From positions 372,001 to 436,000 of the forward strand of contig NZ_JARXLA010000005.1 of assembly GCF_029872155.1 (NCBI RefSeq): DNA of 64,000 bases, in the 5' to 3' direction. This document shows positions 63,025 to 64,000 of this stretch, in pieces. The DNA is from Hyphomicrobium sp. D-2. GTDB lineage: Bacteria > Pseudomonadota > Alphaproteobacteria > Rhizobiales > Hyphomicrobiaceae. The notes under the pieces are model-generated. The model was not told the origin of the DNA. It saw nothing but the letters and a program-made list of their open reading frames with translations, and did no database searches. Within the stretch, counting starts at the first letter, position 1. Each line of letters starts with the position of its first letter. Position numbers and translations under genes: made by a program.

Positions 63025-64000
63025 ATGCGCTACGGAGACGACGATCGCGAAAGCCGGAACGTTGAAGACCGGCGCGGCGAGCGCGGGGGCTTTCGTTTCC
63101 CTGGCGGCTTTCCCGGCGGCTCGGGAGGCAATCGCATCCGCATCCCGATGGGCGGCGGAAAGGGCGGCGGCAGCATCTGGACCATTCTGATCATCGGCGG
63201 CATCCTGATGCTGCTCGGCGTCAATCCGTTAGACCTTCTCACCGGCGGCGGCGGGCAGTTCCCGCAGGTACCGCAGATGCCGGAATCCAGCCGCCAGGTT
63301 CCCACGCGCGAAGCCGATCGCGGGCCGAATATTCCGGGTCTGCCCGGTGGCACACAGGTCAGCGGCCAGGACGACATGAAGCGTTTCGTGTCGCAGGTTC
63401 TGGCGGACACTGAGGATGTGTGGAAGCAGGTGTTCTCCAGCTTCGGCCGCAACTACTCCGAGCCGCAGATGGTGCTGTTCTCCGGCGCCACGCGCACGGC
63501 GTGCGGCACGGGCATGGCTCAGATGGGGCCGTTCTACTGTCCGCTGGATCGCAAGATCTACATCGATCTATCGTTCTACGACATGATGAAAAAGCGCTTC
63601 AACGCACCCGGTGACTTTGCGCAGGCCTACGTGATTGCGCACGAGGTCGGTCACCACGTGCAGAAGCTTCTCGGCATCGCGGACAAGGTGCAGGAGATGA
63701 AGATGTCGATGAGCGAGCGCGAGGCCAACGCTGTGCAGGTACGCATGGAGTTGCAGGCCGATTGCCTCGCTGGCGTGTGGGCCAATCTCAACGATCAGGT
63801 GAAGAACCGGTTGCAGCCGGGTGACGTGGAAGAGGGCCTCAACGCGGCGAGCCAGATCGGCGACGACATGATCCAGAGGCGCACACAGGGCACAGTGGTT
63901 CCCGATGCCTTTACGCACGGCAGTTCGGAGCAGCGCGTGCGCTGGTTCAAGCGCGGTCTCGATGCTGGCGATATCAGCCAGTGCGATACCTTCAATACCA
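63025..64000 (+). CDS. YpfJ-type neutral zinc metallopeptidase (3' end outside window)
   Basis: 325 codons to the window edge, with no stop. GGAGAAG precedes the ATG. After a Gly/Arg-rich start there is one membrane segment (about 50-70, IWTILIIGGILMLLGV), a Pro/Gln-rich linker, and a metallopeptidase domain with the zinc motif HEVGHHV at about 206-212 and Glu in MELQADCLAGVW as third ligand region. Conserved SGATRTACGTGMAQMGPFYCP with two Cys is a family feature. It is likely an inner-membrane-anchored periplasmic protein; substrate unknown. Upstream 62768-63024 is gene-free. Confidence 0.88.
   Translation, partial: MRYGDDDRESRNVEDRRGERGGFRFPGGFPGGSGGNRIRIPMGGGKGGGSIWTILIIGGILMLLGVNPLDLLTGGGGQFPQVPQMPESSRQVPTREADRGPNIPGLPGGTQVSGQDDMKRFVSQVLADTEDVWKQVFSSFGRNYSEPQMVLFSGATRTACGTGMAQMGPFYCPLDRKIYIDLSFYDMMKKRFNAPGDFAQAYVIAHEVGHHVQKLLGIADKVQEMKMSMSEREANAVQVRMELQADCLAGVWANLNDQVKNRLQPGDVEEGLNAASQIGDDMIQRRTQGTVVPDAFTHGSSEQRVRWFKRGLDAGDISQCDTFNT

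Overview
The window reads as a chromosomal core segment of an alphaproteobacterium of the order Hyphomicrobiales (Rhizobiales). The grounds are the high G+C content by eye, the gene neighbourhood smpB / family-5 uracil-DNA glycosylase / NYN protein / rpoZ / rsh / DUF2062 / pdxJ, a Pha-type cation antiporter operon with fused A and B subunits, several Omp25/31-like barrels, and intergenic palindromes of a kind common in this order. I cannot name the genus. No rRNA, insertion sequence, integrase or CRISPR array was seen. One tRNA (Leu, GAG) is present.

Layout. 0-3 kb: end of an unknown gene, then pccA (propionyl-CoA carboxylase alpha) overlapping a RidA-family gene. 3-7 kb: a LysR regulator with a dyad in its upstream region, a 30-residue Lys/Ala/Pro protein, a small exported protein, lipB, tRNA-Leu and a secreted unknown. 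7-12 kb: a coiled-coil membrane protein behind a GNAT-like gene, and a globin-coupled chemoreceptor. 12-17 kb: an intergenic repeat, DUF1622, a YdcF-type protein, an alpha/beta hydrolase and a lytic transglycosylase. 17-26 kb: dapA, smpB, two tandem peroxiredoxin-fold genes (the second without any cysteine), uracil-DNA glycosylase, NYN protein, an A+T-rich gap, rpoZ, rsh, DUF2062, pdxJ and a small membrane protein. 27-33 kb: six-gene phaAB-C-D-E-F-G operon. 33-40 kb: tex, hrpB and an exported SH3-domain protein. 40-47 kb: five co-directional genes (GNAT, AsnB-like amidotransferase, acyl carrier protein, AMP-forming ligase, NadE-like amide ligase) closed by a strong terminator. 47-50 kb: glk and two tandem outer-membrane-protein paralogues, one broken by a single-base frameshift. 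50-58 kb: an orphan molybdopterin oxidoreductase, then the elongation factor P set epmB ... epmA - efp with a barrel protein, an SDR and an ArsR gene lying between epmB and epmA. 58-64 kb: an LprI-like protein, a double-barrel outer membrane protein, a C39-like cysteine-protease-fold candidate, an ABM monooxygenase, malonyl-CoA decarboxylase and the start of a YpfJ-type zinc peptidase.

Most of the window is housekeeping: stringent response (rsh, rpoZ), trans-translation (smpB), EF-P and its beta-lysylation enzymes, lysine and pyridoxine biosynthesis, lipoylation and cation homeostasis. The best candidate for an undescribed system is the 40.6-46.7 kb carrier-protein cluster. It looks like a small assembly line that activates an acid, loads it on a carrier and forms amide bonds, with two amide-forming enzymes in one operon. 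The next candidate is the 7.1-10.2 kb pair of unrecognised genes.
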